This document shows, piece after piece, positions 16,566 through 25,648 of a stretch of 64,000 nucleotides of DNA. Below the pieces are notes generated by a model. It was not told where the DNA came from. It searched no databases and was given only the letters and a program-made list of their open reading frames with translations. Each line of letters starts with the position of its first letter. Within the stretch, counting starts at the first letter, position 1. The stretch comes from Sphingomonas gei (GTDB taxonomy: Bacteria; Pseudomonadota; Alphaproteobacteria; Sphingomonadales; Sphingomonadaceae), in contig NZ_SRXT01000002.1 in NCBI RefSeq assembly GCF_004792685.1, forward strand, positions 652,498 to 716,497, written 5' to 3'. The position numbers were made by a program, and so were the translations under genes.

Positions 16566-18428
16566 TCACTTCGCCCCGACGAAGTAGGACGTGTGCGGCG
16601 GCTGGTTGTACGCTGTATTCTGCCATGCCACCCCCAGACGATAAACCGGGTCATGCATCAGCGTCACGATGCGTTCGCCAGTCGGGATCGGCGTCGCATA
16701 GATACGCAACTCGCGGCTACCCGCGCTCGGCACAACCAGTTCCTCGCGCCAGTCGCCGAAGATATCGGCGGAGAGCGACGGGTTGGCCTTGGTGCCGTTG
16801 TTCGAGACGACGCCTGCGGGATCGAGCAGCATCTGCTCGGCGCCGTTGTTCCAGTCCCATTTGGAAATCCGCTTGCCGTCGAGCAACTCGCGCAGCCGAT
16901 CGCCATCCCACCAGATGCCGAAATTGGCCGCGCGCGGATGTCCCCCGGGGATGACATTGCCCTTCGCGTCGTAGAGGTCGCGCGAATTCGAGGCCCAGGC
17001 TTCGGCGCCGGGATGACGCGGGTCGATGTCGATCGCGATACCGCGCCCGGTGTCCTTGTCGGCCTGCGTCGACCACAGGATCGCGCCGGTCCTCGCGTCG
17101 AGCATCGCGGCGCCGCGATTGCCGCTCATCCGCATATTCTCATGGACGCCGAACTTCTCCAGCCCTGGCCGGGTCGGGTCGAGGTCCGAAAGGTGCATCG
17201 CGTCGCCATGGCCGAGCCCCGACGACCACAGCCCTTGGCCGGTGTCGTCGATCACCATCGATCCATAGAACACCTCGTCGCGGCCGTCGCCGTCGACGAC
17301 CGAGAGCTGGTGATTGCCTTGGCCGCCGAACTTCTCGTTGCCGGGCGTCGCGCTGTCGAACAGCCAGCGCATGCTGAGCTTGCCGCCCCGATAGTCCCAT
17401 GCCGCCACGGTCGAGCGCGCATAATATCCGCGCCCGAAGATCAGACTTGGTCGATGCCCATCTAGATAGGCGACACCGCCAAGGTAGCGTTCGGAGCGGT
17501 TGCCATAGCCGTCGCCCCAGACTGCCTTCATCTGGTCGTCGCTTGGGTCGTTTCCGCCTGGATCGCGGGAGGGAGCATAGGGTGCGGTTGCCAGCGCCCG
17601 GCCGGTTCTGCCGTCGAACACAGTGAGGTACTCGGGGCCTTTCAGGATGCGTCCCTTGAGCTCGGAGACCTTCTTTCCGTTGGGCAGCACCTTGGCGCCG
17701 GTCCGGTCGTCGATATCGACTTCGCCCTCTCGGCTCACCCAACTGGCGTGCGAGTCGCCGATCATCCGGTTGGTGCCGTCGACCGTTCCGTCGGCGGTCT
17801 TCATCGCGATCTCGGCCTTTCCGTCGCCGTCGAGGTCATAGACCATGAACTGGGCGTAATGCGCGCCCGAGCGGACATTGGGCCCGAGGTCGATCCGCCA
17901 CAGTTTCCTGCCCTCCAGCGTATAGGCATCGATCAGCGTCGTGCCGCTATAGCCGGAGAACGCATTGTCCTCGGCGATCGTCGGAACCCATTTGACGATC
18001 AGCTCGTAGCGTCCGTCGCCATCGAGATCGCCGACCGAGGCGTCGTTGGCGGCGTAGCTATAGCGCTCGCCGTCCGTAGTCCGCCCATCCGCAGGCCTGT
18101 CGAGCGGGATCGGAAGATAGCCGTCGGTCCAGGCAGTCGCGCCTGGGCTGCGCGCCGTGAGCGAATAGCGTGAAGTCGCGGTCCCGGTTCGATCGAGATA
18201 GCTCGTCGCCTGATTGCCCGTGACCCGGGCGAGGGCCTTGCCGCCGCGGTACAGCGTGAAGCGAATGTTTCTGGCGTCGGTGGCGAGCAGGCGCCACGAG
18301 ACGTGGTTGCCGCCGGCTGCGGCGGGGACTGCGATCAGCGCCCGGTCGAGACGTTCGACTTGCCGTCCTGCGACGATCGGTGCCGCCTGCGCCGAGATCG
18401 CGGATGCAGTGATGAATGCCGCCAGCAT
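16566..18428 (-). CDS. PL11 rhamnogalacturonan lyase
   Basis: A 620-residue secreted lyase that cuts the alpha-1,4 bond between rhamnose and galacturonate in RG-I, leaving unsaturated ends. The signal peptide ends near AQAAPIV. The rest matches the eight-bladed propeller family of YesW/YesX: an N-terminal beta domain, then repeated calcium-binding DxDGDG loops (VGDLDGDGRYELIVKW, YDLDGDGKAEIAMKT, VVDGDGRDEVFYG) and the YGNRSERYLGGVAYLDG segment. It is the first gene of the minus-strand cluster PL11-CE12-GH28-rhaM-GH35-GH105. A candidate operator lies 64 bp upstream of its start. Confidence 0.95.
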   Translation of the reverse strand: MLAAFITASAISAQAAPIVAGRQVERLDRALIAVPAAAGGNHVSWRLLATDARNIRFTLYRGGKALARVTGNQATSYLDRTGTATSRYSLTARSPGATAWTDGYLPIPLDRPADGRTTDGERYSYAANDASVGDLDGDGRYELIVKWVPTIAEDNAFSGYSGTTLIDAYTLEGRKLWRIDLGPNVRSGAHYAQFMVYDLDGDGKAEIAMKTADGTVDGTNRMIGDSHASWVSREGEVDIDDRTGAKVLPNGKKVSELKGRILKGPEYLTVFDGRTGRALATAPYAPSRDPGGNDPSDDQMKAVWGDGYGNRSERYLGGVAYLDGHRPSLIFGRGYYARSTVAAWDYRGGKLSMRWLFDSATPGNEKFGGQGNHQLSVVDGDGRDEVFYGSMVIDDTGQGLWSSGLGHGDAMHLSDLDPTRPGLEKFGVHENMRMSGNRGAAMLDARTGAILWSTQADKDTGRGIAIDIDPRHPGAEAWASNSRDLYDAKGNVIPGGHPRAANFGIWWDGDRLRELLDGKRISKWDWNNGAEQMLLDPAGVVSNNGTKANPSLSADIFGDWREELVVPSAGSRELRIYATPIPTGERIVTLMHDPVYRLGVAWQNTAYNQPPHTSYFVGAK

Positions 18429-18491
18429 GAACCTCTCCCGCGATTCTTTTACGACGAAGCTGCTCCCGGAGGCGACCGAGTCAAATTGTTC

Positions 18492-18504
18492 CCCAAATAA
18501 TGGG
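18492..18504. promoter_or_regulatory. Candidate pectin-locus operator upstream of PL11
   Basis: CCCAAATAATGGG (CCCATTATTTGGG on the other strand) is an inverted repeat CCCA-N5-TGGG. It lies 64 bp upstream of the PL11 start codon, within the promoter region between the TonB receptor gene and PL11. It matches the rhaM site at 12 of 13 positions. Confidence 0.5.
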
Positions 18505-18602
18505 ATGATCGTTTACATTCCGGTATATCGCTTGCGGCCGCTGGGTGTTGTCCGCGCAAGATGTGGGTCGCCGCGAACGGCGACCCACAAGCGCGGCAGG
18601 CC

Positions 18603-21596
18603 TCAGAACTGCGCGTTGAGGCCGAAGGTAAAGGTCCGGCCGATGCGCGTCTGGAACAGCGTGTCCTGGCGAACGCTGTCGACGTAGAGCGTGTTGCGCG
18701 CATCGGTGATGTTCTGCGCTTCGAGGATCAGCTTGAAGTTCTCGGTGATCTTGTACGAGGCCGATGCATCCACGAAAGTGTTCGACTGATTCGCACGGAT
18801 ATCGCTGCCGTTCGCCGCGATGATGGCGCGGGTGTAGCGGTCGCGATAGCTGGCCGTGCCGCGGATGCTGAAGCGATCGTCTTCGTAATAGAGCGTGCCG
18901 CTTGCCGAATTCTTCGAAAGGTCGATCAGGTCCGAAGTGAAGATCCCGCCGGTGCCCGTGACATAGTCGATCTTCGACGTGACATGGGTGTAGCTTCCCA
19001 GCGCGCCGAAGTGCGAGAGGAAGCTCGGCAGGAAGTCGAACTGGATCTGGGCATTGACCTCGAAGCCCTTGAGCGGGCCGCCAGGCGTGTTGACCGGGCG
19101 ACGCACGGTGAAGATCTCGGTCGGCGTGGTGTTGGTACCGGCCAGCAATGCGTCCGGCAGGCCGAGCTGGTTGAACGGGATCTGCTCGCTCTTGCTCTGG
19201 ATGTAGGTTTCGATGTTCTTGTAGAAATAAGCGACCGACAGCAGCGATCCGGGCCGGAAATACCATTCCAGCGCCAGATCGAGTGTGTTGGCGCGGATCG
19301 GGTCGAGGAAGGGATTGTTGGTGCTCGCGTTGCGGGTCGTCGCCGTGATCGTCGGCGAACCCGGAATCATGACGCCGAGTTCGGGCCGAGACATGACTCG
19401 CGCGACCGACGCGCGCACAAGGAGATCCGGCGAGATCTCACCGACGACGTTCGCGGACGGCAGGAAGTCCTCATAATCGCGATCGACCGTGTTGGCCGTC
19501 GCCGTCACACCGGTGGGGCTGCTGGCCAGCGCGCTGGTGATGAAGCCCACTGCGCGCATGTCGGTCTTGATATAGCGCACGCCGGCATCGCCGCGCAGCG
19601 TGAAGGGGAGTGTTGTCGAAGTGTCGAAATTGACCATCAGATAGCCGCTGGTGATCCGCTCGCGGATCCGCGAGGTGCCGACGCCACACGACGCCTCGGT
19701 GCAGAAGTCGAATGCGTCCGGAAAGTTGAACGTCTGGCGCCACTTGTCCGGATCGATCGCCGCCCAGCTCGCCGGCGCGCCGTTGCCGAAGATCTCGTCG
19801 ACGCCGGTGATCTGGCGGGTGATGCTGGCCAGGCTGGTGCCGGCGGGCAGTGCCTTGGTCACGTTCTGCCCGGTATATTGCGTGGCGCCGCGCGCGCTAT
19901 AATCGCTCTCGCGGAACTGGCCGCCCGTCTTGACCGTGAAGCCGGGCGTCACGTCCCATTTGGTGTTGAGCTCGAAGGTCTTGTTCCTGGTCTCGTTGCG
20001 CGACGGTTTGCCCTGGGTGCTGAAGCCGCCGAGGAAGGTCACCCCGCCGTCGGGGCTGGGCGCATAGGAAAAATTGGCGGGGTTGGAGACGTCGATGCCG
20101 TAGCCGATCTTCGGATTATAGCCCCCGTCGCGGAAGTCGATCGTCACTCCGTCCGCGTCGATCGCGTCGATAAACGTCTGCAGCCGCTCGCGGCCGTCCC
20201 ACAAAGAGTTCGAGACACCGGCCAGACCGGAAATCTCGAAGCTGTCGGAGAAGCGGTGACGGAAGTTGAAATTGGCCTGCTTGAAGGTCGATACGAAGGT
20301 ATCGACCAGGCCCTCCGAGCGGATGTCGACCCCGTCGAACAGCCCGTAGACGAGCGAGCCGTTCTTATCGAACTCGATATCGCGCACCGAAACCATCGGC
20401 TGGCCGTTGTTGCTGATCGAGCGGCCGAACGAGAGCAATGCGATGTAATTGTCGCGGCGCTCGACCTTGAAGCGCGAATAGAGGCCATCGATCGAGATGT
20501 CGGTATCCTCGGTCGGCTTCCATTGGATGGTGGCCGTGGCGCCCAGGCGTTCATTGTCCTGCTCGGAGTTCACGTAGCGCGGGATACGCGGGAAGAACGC
20601 GCCGCTGCCCGGCGTGTTGGGCGCAGCCGGGCTGCGCAGCGCCAGGATCGTATTGTACGCGGCGATCGTGCCGGTGCGGGGATTGCCGGTGCTGCACATC
20701 GTCGCCGTGGCGCCGCGGTTGGCATTGGCGACGGGCGAGGGGCTGATCGGCGTGAAGCCGATCGGCGTGCAGAATGGCTGCGCGGCGGCGCCGGTGCCGA
20801 GCTGGTTGCCGCCCAGGGTCGACGACAGGATGTCGACTGCCGAATAGCCGGCCTCGCGCATGTGACGCTTCTGATAGGCGATCGAACCGAGCACGCCGAA
20901 GGTGCCGTCGGCGAATTGCTTCGAGACGATCGCGGAAGCGCGCGGGTCGAGCTTCTTGCTGACTTCGTTGTACACGCCGCGGGCGGTCGCGCTCAGCACG
21001 AAGTCCTTTTTATAGTCGAGCGGATGTGGCGCCTTGAGATCGACGGTGGCGCCCAGCGAACCCTCTTCGACATCGGCCGAAGGCGTCTTGCGCACCGCGA
21101 GCGACGAGAAGATTTCGGTCGGGAAGGCATTGAAGTCGAAGCTGCGGCCGGAGTTGCCGGCGCCATAGATGTCCGACGAGCCGGTCTGCGAGGTGCCCTC
21201 CATCCCGTTGATGCGGACGCGCGTGAATCCGGCGCCAAGGCCGCGCACCGAGATGTTGCGCCCTTCGCCGCCATCACCGCGCGACAGCGCCACGCCGGGC
21301 ACGCGCTGCATCGATTCGGCGAGGTTGGAATCGGGGAACTTGCCGATGTCCTCGGCGACGATCGAATCGACTGCGGCAGTCTCCTCGCGCTTCTGGTTGA
21401 GTGCGGTGTTCAGCGATGCGCGGAAGCCCTGGACGACAATCTCGCCTTCGTCGGTCGTCTCGGCAGTCTGCTGGCCGGCCGGATCGCCGCTGGGCGCGTT
21501 CTGGGCCATTGCTACCGGTGTCCATGCCAGCGCCAATATCAGCGCCGCGCTCGAAAACCCGATGCCCTGGGCACGCGAATACGTCGAAGCCTTCAT
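18603..21596 (-). CDS. TonB-dependent receptor (Xanthomonas/Caulobacter type) for pectic oligosaccharides
   Basis: A 997-residue outer-membrane receptor. The signal peptide (ALILALAWTPVAMA) is followed by the TonB-box-like EGEIVVQGFRAS, a plug domain (DIGKFPDSNLAESMQRVPGV and NISVRGLGAGFTRVRINGM) and a 22-strand barrel that ends in a C-terminal aromatic (GLNAQF). This large subfamily imports carbohydrates in sphingomonads, caulobacters and xanthomonads. The ATG at 21596 is chosen because AGGAGG lies 8 nt before it; an ATG 6 bp upstream is too close to that site. Its position between PL11 and the second CE12 gene makes RG-I oligosaccharides the likely ligand. Confidence 0.92.
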   Translation of the reverse strand: MKASTYSRAQGIGFSSAALILALAWTPVAMAQNAPSGDPAGQQTAETTDEGEIVVQGFRASLNTALNQKREETAAVDSIVAEDIGKFPDSNLAESMQRVPGVALSRGDGGEGRNISVRGLGAGFTRVRINGMEGTSQTGSSDIYGAGNSGRSFDFNAFPTEIFSSLAVRKTPSADVEEGSLGATVDLKAPHPLDYKKDFVLSATARGVYNEVSKKLDPRASAIVSKQFADGTFGVLGSIAYQKRHMREAGYSAVDILSSTLGGNQLGTGAAAQPFCTPIGFTPISPSPVANANRGATATMCSTGNPRTGTIAAYNTILALRSPAAPNTPGSGAFFPRIPRYVNSEQDNERLGATATIQWKPTEDTDISIDGLYSRFKVERRDNYIALLSFGRSISNNGQPMVSVRDIEFDKNGSLVYGLFDGVDIRSEGLVDTFVSTFKQANFNFRHRFSDSFEISGLAGVSNSLWDGRERLQTFIDAIDADGVTIDFRDGGYNPKIGYGIDVSNPANFSYAPSPDGGVTFLGGFSTQGKPSRNETRNKTFELNTKWDVTPGFTVKTGGQFRESDYSARGATQYTGQNVTKALPAGTSLASITRQITGVDEIFGNGAPASWAAIDPDKWRQTFNFPDAFDFCTEASCGVGTSRIRERITSGYLMVNFDTSTTLPFTLRGDAGVRYIKTDMRAVGFITSALASSPTGVTATANTVDRDYEDFLPSANVVGEISPDLLVRASVARVMSRPELGVMIPGSPTITATTRNASTNNPFLDPIRANTLDLALEWYFRPGSLLSVAYFYKNIETYIQSKSEQIPFNQLGLPDALLAGTNTTPTEIFTVRRPVNTPGGPLKGFEVNAQIQFDFLPSFLSHFGALGSYTHVTSKIDYVTGTGGIFTSDLIDLSKNSASGTLYYEDDRFSIRGTASYRDRYTRAIIAANGSDIRANQSNTFVDASASYKITENFKLILEAQNITDARNTLYVDSVRQDTLFQTRIGRTFTFGLNAQF

Positions 21597-21667
21597 GCTC
21601 ATCCCCTCCTCTGATGCCACCCGACCACGCTTTGCGCGTTGATCGGTCTCATTTCTTGTTCTGATTT

Positions 21668-21680
21668 CCCAATATATATG
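21668..21680. promoter_or_regulatory. Possible operator upstream of the TonB receptor
   Basis: CCCAATATATATG matches the rhaM site CCCATTATATGGG at 10 of 13 positions. It lies 72 bp upstream of the receptor start codon. It is the less symmetrical member of the set. Confidence 0.35.
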
Positions 21681-21701
21681 ACGCAACGAAGGCGTCTCGC
21701 C

Positions 21702-21719
21702 AATCCCCCTTTTGGGATT
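21702..21719. promoter_or_regulatory. Palindromic site AATCCC-N6-GGGATT
   Basis: Perfect 6-bp inverted arms AATCCC and GGGATT are separated by CCTTTT, about 105 bp upstream of the receptor start. The GGGAT half resembles the flanks of the other operator candidates (TGGGAT). It may be part of the same regulation or a separate protein's site. Confidence 0.35.
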
Positions 21720-21836
21720 AGCCCGGGCATGTGGGGTTTCAGTCACACTTCAGACACAAGCGGCAGTCGGGCACAGCAAAACGCCGCCGCGCGCCGCTGC
21801 ATCCGACGGCGGTCGAGCCTGTCCACCGGTGTCAGT

Positions 21837-22622
21837 TCAGTGGCAGGCAGAGCTGCCGAGCGGCTTGTGGCGAGTCAGGTCGGGACGATCGGCGAGGACC
21901 TTTTCGGCGACGGGCAACTTCAGCCCCTTGAGTTCCTGCGCCACCAGATTGGCCATGGCGCGCGCGCCGAGTTCGCTGAAATGGGTGTCGTCGGCGATGC
22001 CTTGCGGGAAGGCGGCAAGCTTGTCGAAGGGTGTATAATGGAGATAATATTTCTTCGATCCCGCCTCGCCGGCACGGCTGACCAGATCGAGCGAGCGCGC
22101 CTCCAGATCGATCAGCGGGGTGTTGGTGCTTACGACGAGTTCGCGCTCCACTTGTGAATATGCCGCAAAGTCGGCCTTCGCACGGGGTCCGTCGAATGAG
22201 CGGCGGGCAGGGGGCGTGACCAGTACCGGGATCAGCCCGCGGCCGCGCGACTCCCAGATCATCCGTAACAGATTGTCGCGATAGAGCGTAGCGGCGGGCG
22301 CATAGCGTTCGGGGCGCGACACGCTGGCGTCGTTGTGGCCGAACTGGATCAGCACCACGTCACCGGGCGTCGCTTCGGCAAGCAAAGCATCCCATTTGCC
22401 CTCCGAGAGGAACGTGCGCGTGCTGCGTCCGCCCACGGCTCGGTTGATCACCTCGACGTCGGGCGCCAGGCCGCACTTCAGCATCATCCCCCAGCCGGTC
22501 TGCGGATATCTGTCCGCGCCGTAATTGGCGGCGGTCGAATCGCTGGCGATCAGGATGCGCTGCGCGAAAGCGGGCGGAGCGATGGCGAGAAGCGCCACAC
22601 TCGCCCCAAGCAGCGCTCTCAT
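21837..22622 (-). CDS. CE12 rhamnogalacturonan acetylesterase, short form
   Basis: A 261-residue secreted SGNH esterase with signal peptide MRALLGASVALLAIAPPAFA. Catalytic blocks are LIASDSTAANYG (nucleophile Ser), the NRAVGGRSTRTF block (Gly), LIQFGHNDAS (Asn) and GIADDTHFSELGA (Asp/His). It is the single-domain counterpart of the two-domain esterase at 15.4-16.6 kb and is likely another RG-I acetylesterase. Its ATG at 22622 overlaps the stop of the rhamnose dehydrogenase gene (ATGA), so the two are coupled. It is convergent with nothing; the receptor gene's promoter lies downstream. Confidence 0.88.
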   Translation of the reverse strand: MRALLGASVALLAIAPPAFAQRILIASDSTAANYGADRYPQTGWGMMLKCGLAPDVEVINRAVGGRSTRTFLSEGKWDALLAEATPGDVVLIQFGHNDASVSRPERYAPAATLYRDNLLRMIWESRGRGLIPVLVTPPARRSFDGPRAKADFAAYSQVERELVVSTNTPLIDLEARSLDLVSRAGEAGSKKYYLHYTPFDKLAAFPQGIADDTHFSELGARAMANLVAQELKGLKLPVAEKVLADRPDLTRHKPLGSSACH

Positions 22623-23383
22623 TGCAGGTTAACGAAGGCGCCGCCGTCGACCAGCAACGCCGCGCCGGTGACATAGGCAGCCATGTCCGAGGCGAGAAAG
22701 ACGATCGGGCCGGCGAGATCCTCCGCCTGGCCGAGCCGGCCGAGCGGGATGCGGCCTTCCATGTACTTGCGCTTTGCCTCGTCGGCGAGATCGTCCTTGT
22801 TGATCTCGGTGAGGATCGTGCCGGGGAGCACCGAATTGCAGCGGATATTGTATTTGCCGAGCGCGATCGCAGTCGACTGCATCAGCGAATGGAGCCCCGC
22901 CTTGGTCGGGGTATAGTGCGTCTGATATTCGCCGCCGACCAAAGCCGAGATCGACGAGACTGCGATCAGCGCGCCGCCATGGCCCTGCGCGACCATCTGG
23001 TTGGCGGCCGCCTGGCACATGAAATAGCCGCCGAGCAGATTGACCTGCATGGTCCGCTGGACAGTCTCGACCGGCATGTCGAGAAAGCTGTGGAACGGGC
23101 AGATCCCGGCGTTGGAGACCATCACGTCGACCTTGCCGAACGCCTCGACCGCCTTGGCCACGAATTCGGTCGCAGTCTCGGGCGCGGCGACGTCGCCCTT
23201 GATTGCCAGCCCGCGCTGGCCGGCGGCTTCGATCTCGGCGATGCAGGCCGCGGCGTCGTCGTCGCGGCTGTGATAGTTGATCACGACGTCCGCGCCGGCT
23301 TTCGCTGCGCCCACCGCGGCGGCGCGTCCGATGCCCGTCGATGCGCCCGTGACGAGCACGGTCTTGCCATCCAACAACTTCAC
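22619..23383 (-). CDS. L-rhamnose 1-dehydrogenase (SDR, LRA1-like)
   Basis: A 254-residue classical short-chain dehydrogenase. It has the TGASTGIG cofactor loop, NAG motif in SNAGICPFHSFLDMP, catalytic Ser in AVSSISALVGGEYQTHYTPTKAG with the YxxxK motif, and the C-terminal DGGAFVNLQ. NAGICPFHSFLDMP, SISALVGG, QTHYTPTKAGL and FVNLQ are hallmarks of the Sphingomonas L-rhamnose dehydrogenase LRA1. It would oxidise L-rhamnose to L-rhamnono-lactone. A GTG start at 23383 follows AGGAGA. It is cotranscribed with iclR upstream (15-bp gap) and the CE12 gene downstream, so iclR-LRA1-CE12 may form one operon. Confidence 0.9.
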   Translation of the reverse strand: MKLLDGKTVLVTGASTGIGRAAAVGAAKAGADVVINYHSRDDDAAACIAEIEAAGQRGLAIKGDVAAPETATEFVAKAVEAFGKVDVMVSNAGICPFHSFLDMPVETVQRTMQVNLLGGYFMCQAAANQMVAQGHGGALIAVSSISALVGGEYQTHYTPTKAGLHSLMQSTAIALGKYNIRCNSVLPGTILTEINKDDLADEAKRKYMEGRIPLGRLGQAEDLAGPIVFLASDMAAYVTGAALLVDGGAFVNLQ

Positions 23384-23398
23384 TTGGCTCTCCTGAGG

Positions 23399-24229
23399 CT
23401 ATCTGCGCGAGCGGCGCAGCGGCCGCACGTCGGGGCTCCAGCCCAGATCGGTGCTGATCTTCTGCGCGGTTTCGCGGACTTCGGCGCTCAGCGACTCCAT
23501 CCGCGCGTCGTCCATATATTGCGCGGCGCTCGATACGCTGATCGCCGCGACGATTTTGCCCGAAACGTCGCGCACCGGGGCGGCGACGCAGCGGATCTGG
23601 TCCTCATTCTCCTCGAGGTCATAGGCATGGCCGGCATCCGCATAGCTCCGCATCCGCTCGAACCATGTCTCGCGGTTCGCGCGCGGCGCGCCATGCGCCT
23701 GGTCGGCCTCGAACAGCCGGGTCCACTCGGCTTCGCTGCTGTCGACCAGCAGCGCCTTGCCGAGCCCGGTCGACGTCAGCGGCTGGCGGTCGCCGATCCG
23801 GCTCGAGATCTCCACTCGGCGCCGGCCCGGAATCTTGTCGAGATAGAGCGCGAGATCGCCGTCCATCCGGCCGAGATGCACCGTGTCCTCGGAGGCGGCG
23901 GCCAGCTCTTCCATTCGCGGGCGCGCGATCTGGACGATGTCGGCTTGACTCTGCGCGAGGAAACCCAGCTGGATCAGCTTCGGACCGAGCTGATAGCCGT
24001 CGCGCGGCAGGTAGGTGAGGAAGCCCCGGTCGATCAGCGCGTTGGCCAGCCGGTGCGTAGTCGAACGGGTAAGGCTCATCCGCGCCGATAGCTCGGCAAG
24101 CTTGACCGGGCCGTCGATCACCTTGTCGAGCATGTCGAGCCCACGGATCAGCGTCTGGCTGCCCTGCACCTTGGGGCCCGCCTTCTTGGCCGCAGGTTCC
24201 GATTCAGCGTTTGACGTGTCGCGTCTCAT
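23399..24229 (-). CDS. IclR-family transcriptional regulator of the pectin/rhamnose locus
   Basis: A 276-residue IclR protein. The N-terminal winged helix-turn-helix spans about residues 24-85 (TLIRGLDMLDKVID, KLAELSARMSLTRSTTHRLANALIDRGFL), and the C-terminal effector domain runs from about 95 to 260 with the GRRRVEISSRIGDRQPLTSTGLGKALL segment. IclR proteins usually repress catabolic operons and release on binding a pathway intermediate. It is divergent from the L-rhamnonate dehydratase gene, whose promoter it likely controls. The shared CCCA-N5-TGGG-like motif in this locus is a candidate binding site. The effector could be a rhamnose or unsaturated uronate catabolite; sequence alone does not say. 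Confidence 0.92.
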   Translation of the reverse strand: MRRDTSNAESEPAAKKAGPKVQGSQTLIRGLDMLDKVIDGPVKLAELSARMSLTRSTTHRLANALIDRGFLTYLPRDGYQLGPKLIQLGFLAQSQADIVQIARPRMEELAAASEDTVHLGRMDGDLALYLDKIPGRRRVEISSRIGDRQPLTSTGLGKALLVDSSEAEWTRLFEADQAHGAPRANRETWFERMRSYADAGHAYDLEENEDQIRCVAAPVRDVSGKIVAAISVSSAAQYMDDARMESLSAEVRETAQKISTDLGWSPDVRPLRRSRR

Positions 24230-24244
24230 CTCGTAACATCCTAT

Positions 24245-24257
24245 CCCATAAAGTGAG
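24245..24257. promoter_or_regulatory. Possible operator between iclR and the rhamnonate pathway genes
   Basis: CCCATAAAGTGAG matches the rhaM site at 9 of 13 positions and keeps the left half CCCAT. It lies 16 bp upstream of the iclR start codon in the divergent promoter region. It is the weakest of the locus sites. Confidence 0.3.
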
Positions 24258-24432
24258 AAAGTAAAGCATCAGGAGGGGTGCGCAGCGGCGGAGCATTTGA
24301 GCTCCCGGCAGACCCTTTCAACAGGCATAGCGGCGAAACGTATCACATGCTGGTATGTCTTGCTCGCGATTTTTCACATTATCGGGTCACGTGTCCAGAT
24401 GTGGTATGGGCGCGGCAAAGAGGATCAGAGAC

Positions 24433-25629
24433 GTGGCGGCAGCCGGCCTTTCCAAGATCAAGCACGTCCGTGCCTTCACCGTCCGCGGCGGTGGTGCCGA
24501 TTATCACGATCAGGGCGAAGGCCATTGGATCGACAATCACATCGCCACCCCGATGGCGCGCTATCCCGAATATCGCCAGTCGCGCCAGAGCTTCGGCATC
24601 AATGTGCTCGGCACGCTGATCGTCGAGATCGAGGCGGAGGACGGCACGATCGGCTTCGCGGTAACCACCGGCGGCGAGCCGGCCGCGTTCATCGTCGAGA
24701 AGCACCTCGCGCGCTTCCTAGAGGGGCGCGACCCGCGCGAAGTCGAGAAGATCTGGGATCAGATGTATTTCTCGACTCAATATTATGGCCGCAAGGGCCT
24801 CGTCGTGAACGCGATTTCGGGCGTCGATCTCGCTTTGTGGGACCTGCTCGGCAAATTGCGCGGCGAGCCGGTCTATCAGATGCTCGGCGGCGCGGTGCGC
24901 GACGAACTGCAATTCTACGCGACGGGCGCGCGTCCGGACGTCGCCAAGGAGCTCGGCTTCATCGGCGGCAAGCTGCCGCTGCATCATGGCCCGGCCGAGG
25001 GCCTTGAAGGCCTGCACCAGAACATCGCCGAGCTGGCGGACATGCGTGCCAAGGTCGGCGACGATTTCTGGCTGATGCTCGATTGCTGGATGAGCCTCGA
25101 TCTCGACTATGCAACGCGGCTCGCCCACCGCGCCTATCAGGAATGCGGGCTCAAATGGATCGAGGAGGCGCTCAGCCCCGACGATTACTGGGCCTATGCC
25201 GCGCTCAAGAAGAACGCCCCCAAGGGCCTGCTCGTCACCACCGGCGAGCATGAGGCCACGCGCTGGGGCTTCCGCATGCTGATGGACATGGAATGCTGCG
25301 ACATCATCCAGCCGGATGTGGGCTGGTGCGGCGGCGTCACCGAGCTGATCAAGATTGCCAATTACGCCGACAGCAAGGGCGTGATGATGATCCCGCACGG
25401 CTCCAGCGTGTACAGCTATCACTTCGTCATAACCCGGCATAACAGCCCGTTCGCCGAGTTTCTGATGATGCATCCGGGGCCGACCGAAGTCGTGCCCATG
25501 TTCCACCCGCAATTGATCGGCGAGCCGGTGCCCGTAAACGGGCGCCTGCACGTGAGCGCGCTCGACAAGCCCGGCTTCGGAGTCGAGCTCAACCGCGAGC
25601 TGCCGATGCACCGCCCCTACCCGCATTGA
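24433..25629 (+). CDS. L-rhamnonate dehydratase (RhmD/LRA3-like)
   Basis: A 398-residue enolase-superfamily acid-sugar dehydratase converting L-rhamnonate to 2-keto-3-deoxy-L-rhamnonate. It aligns end to end with RhmD in segments [78 protein letters not shown] and [11 protein letters not shown] (catalytic His). A GTG at 24433 with AGAGGA upstream aligns best with known N-termini ([10 protein letters not shown]); ATG codons at 24406 and 24355 lack Shine-Dalgarno sequences. It begins the plus-strand rhamnose operon dehydratase-hydrolase-dehydrogenase-lactonase-MFS-GH43. Confidence 0.93.
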   Translation: MAAAGLSKIKHVRAFTVRGGGADYHDQGEGHWIDNHIATPMARYPEYRQSRQSFGINVLGTLIVEIEAEDGTIGFAVTTGGEPAAFIVEKHLARFLEGRDPREVEKIWDQMYFSTQYYGRKGLVVNAISGVDLALWDLLGKLRGEPVYQMLGGAVRDELQFYATGARPDVAKELGFIGGKLPLHHGPAEGLEGLHQNIAELADMRAKVGDDFWLMLDCWMSLDLDYATRLAHRAYQECGLKWIEEALSPDDYWAYAALKKNAPKGLLVTTGEHEATRWGFRMLMDMECCDIIQPDVGWCGGVTELIKIANYADSKGVMMIPHGSSVYSYHFVITRHNSPFAEFLMMHPGPTEVVPMFHPQLIGEPVPVNGRLHVSALDKPGFGVELNRELPMHRPYPH

Positions 25630-25648
25630 GAACGAGAGACCTGATCCC

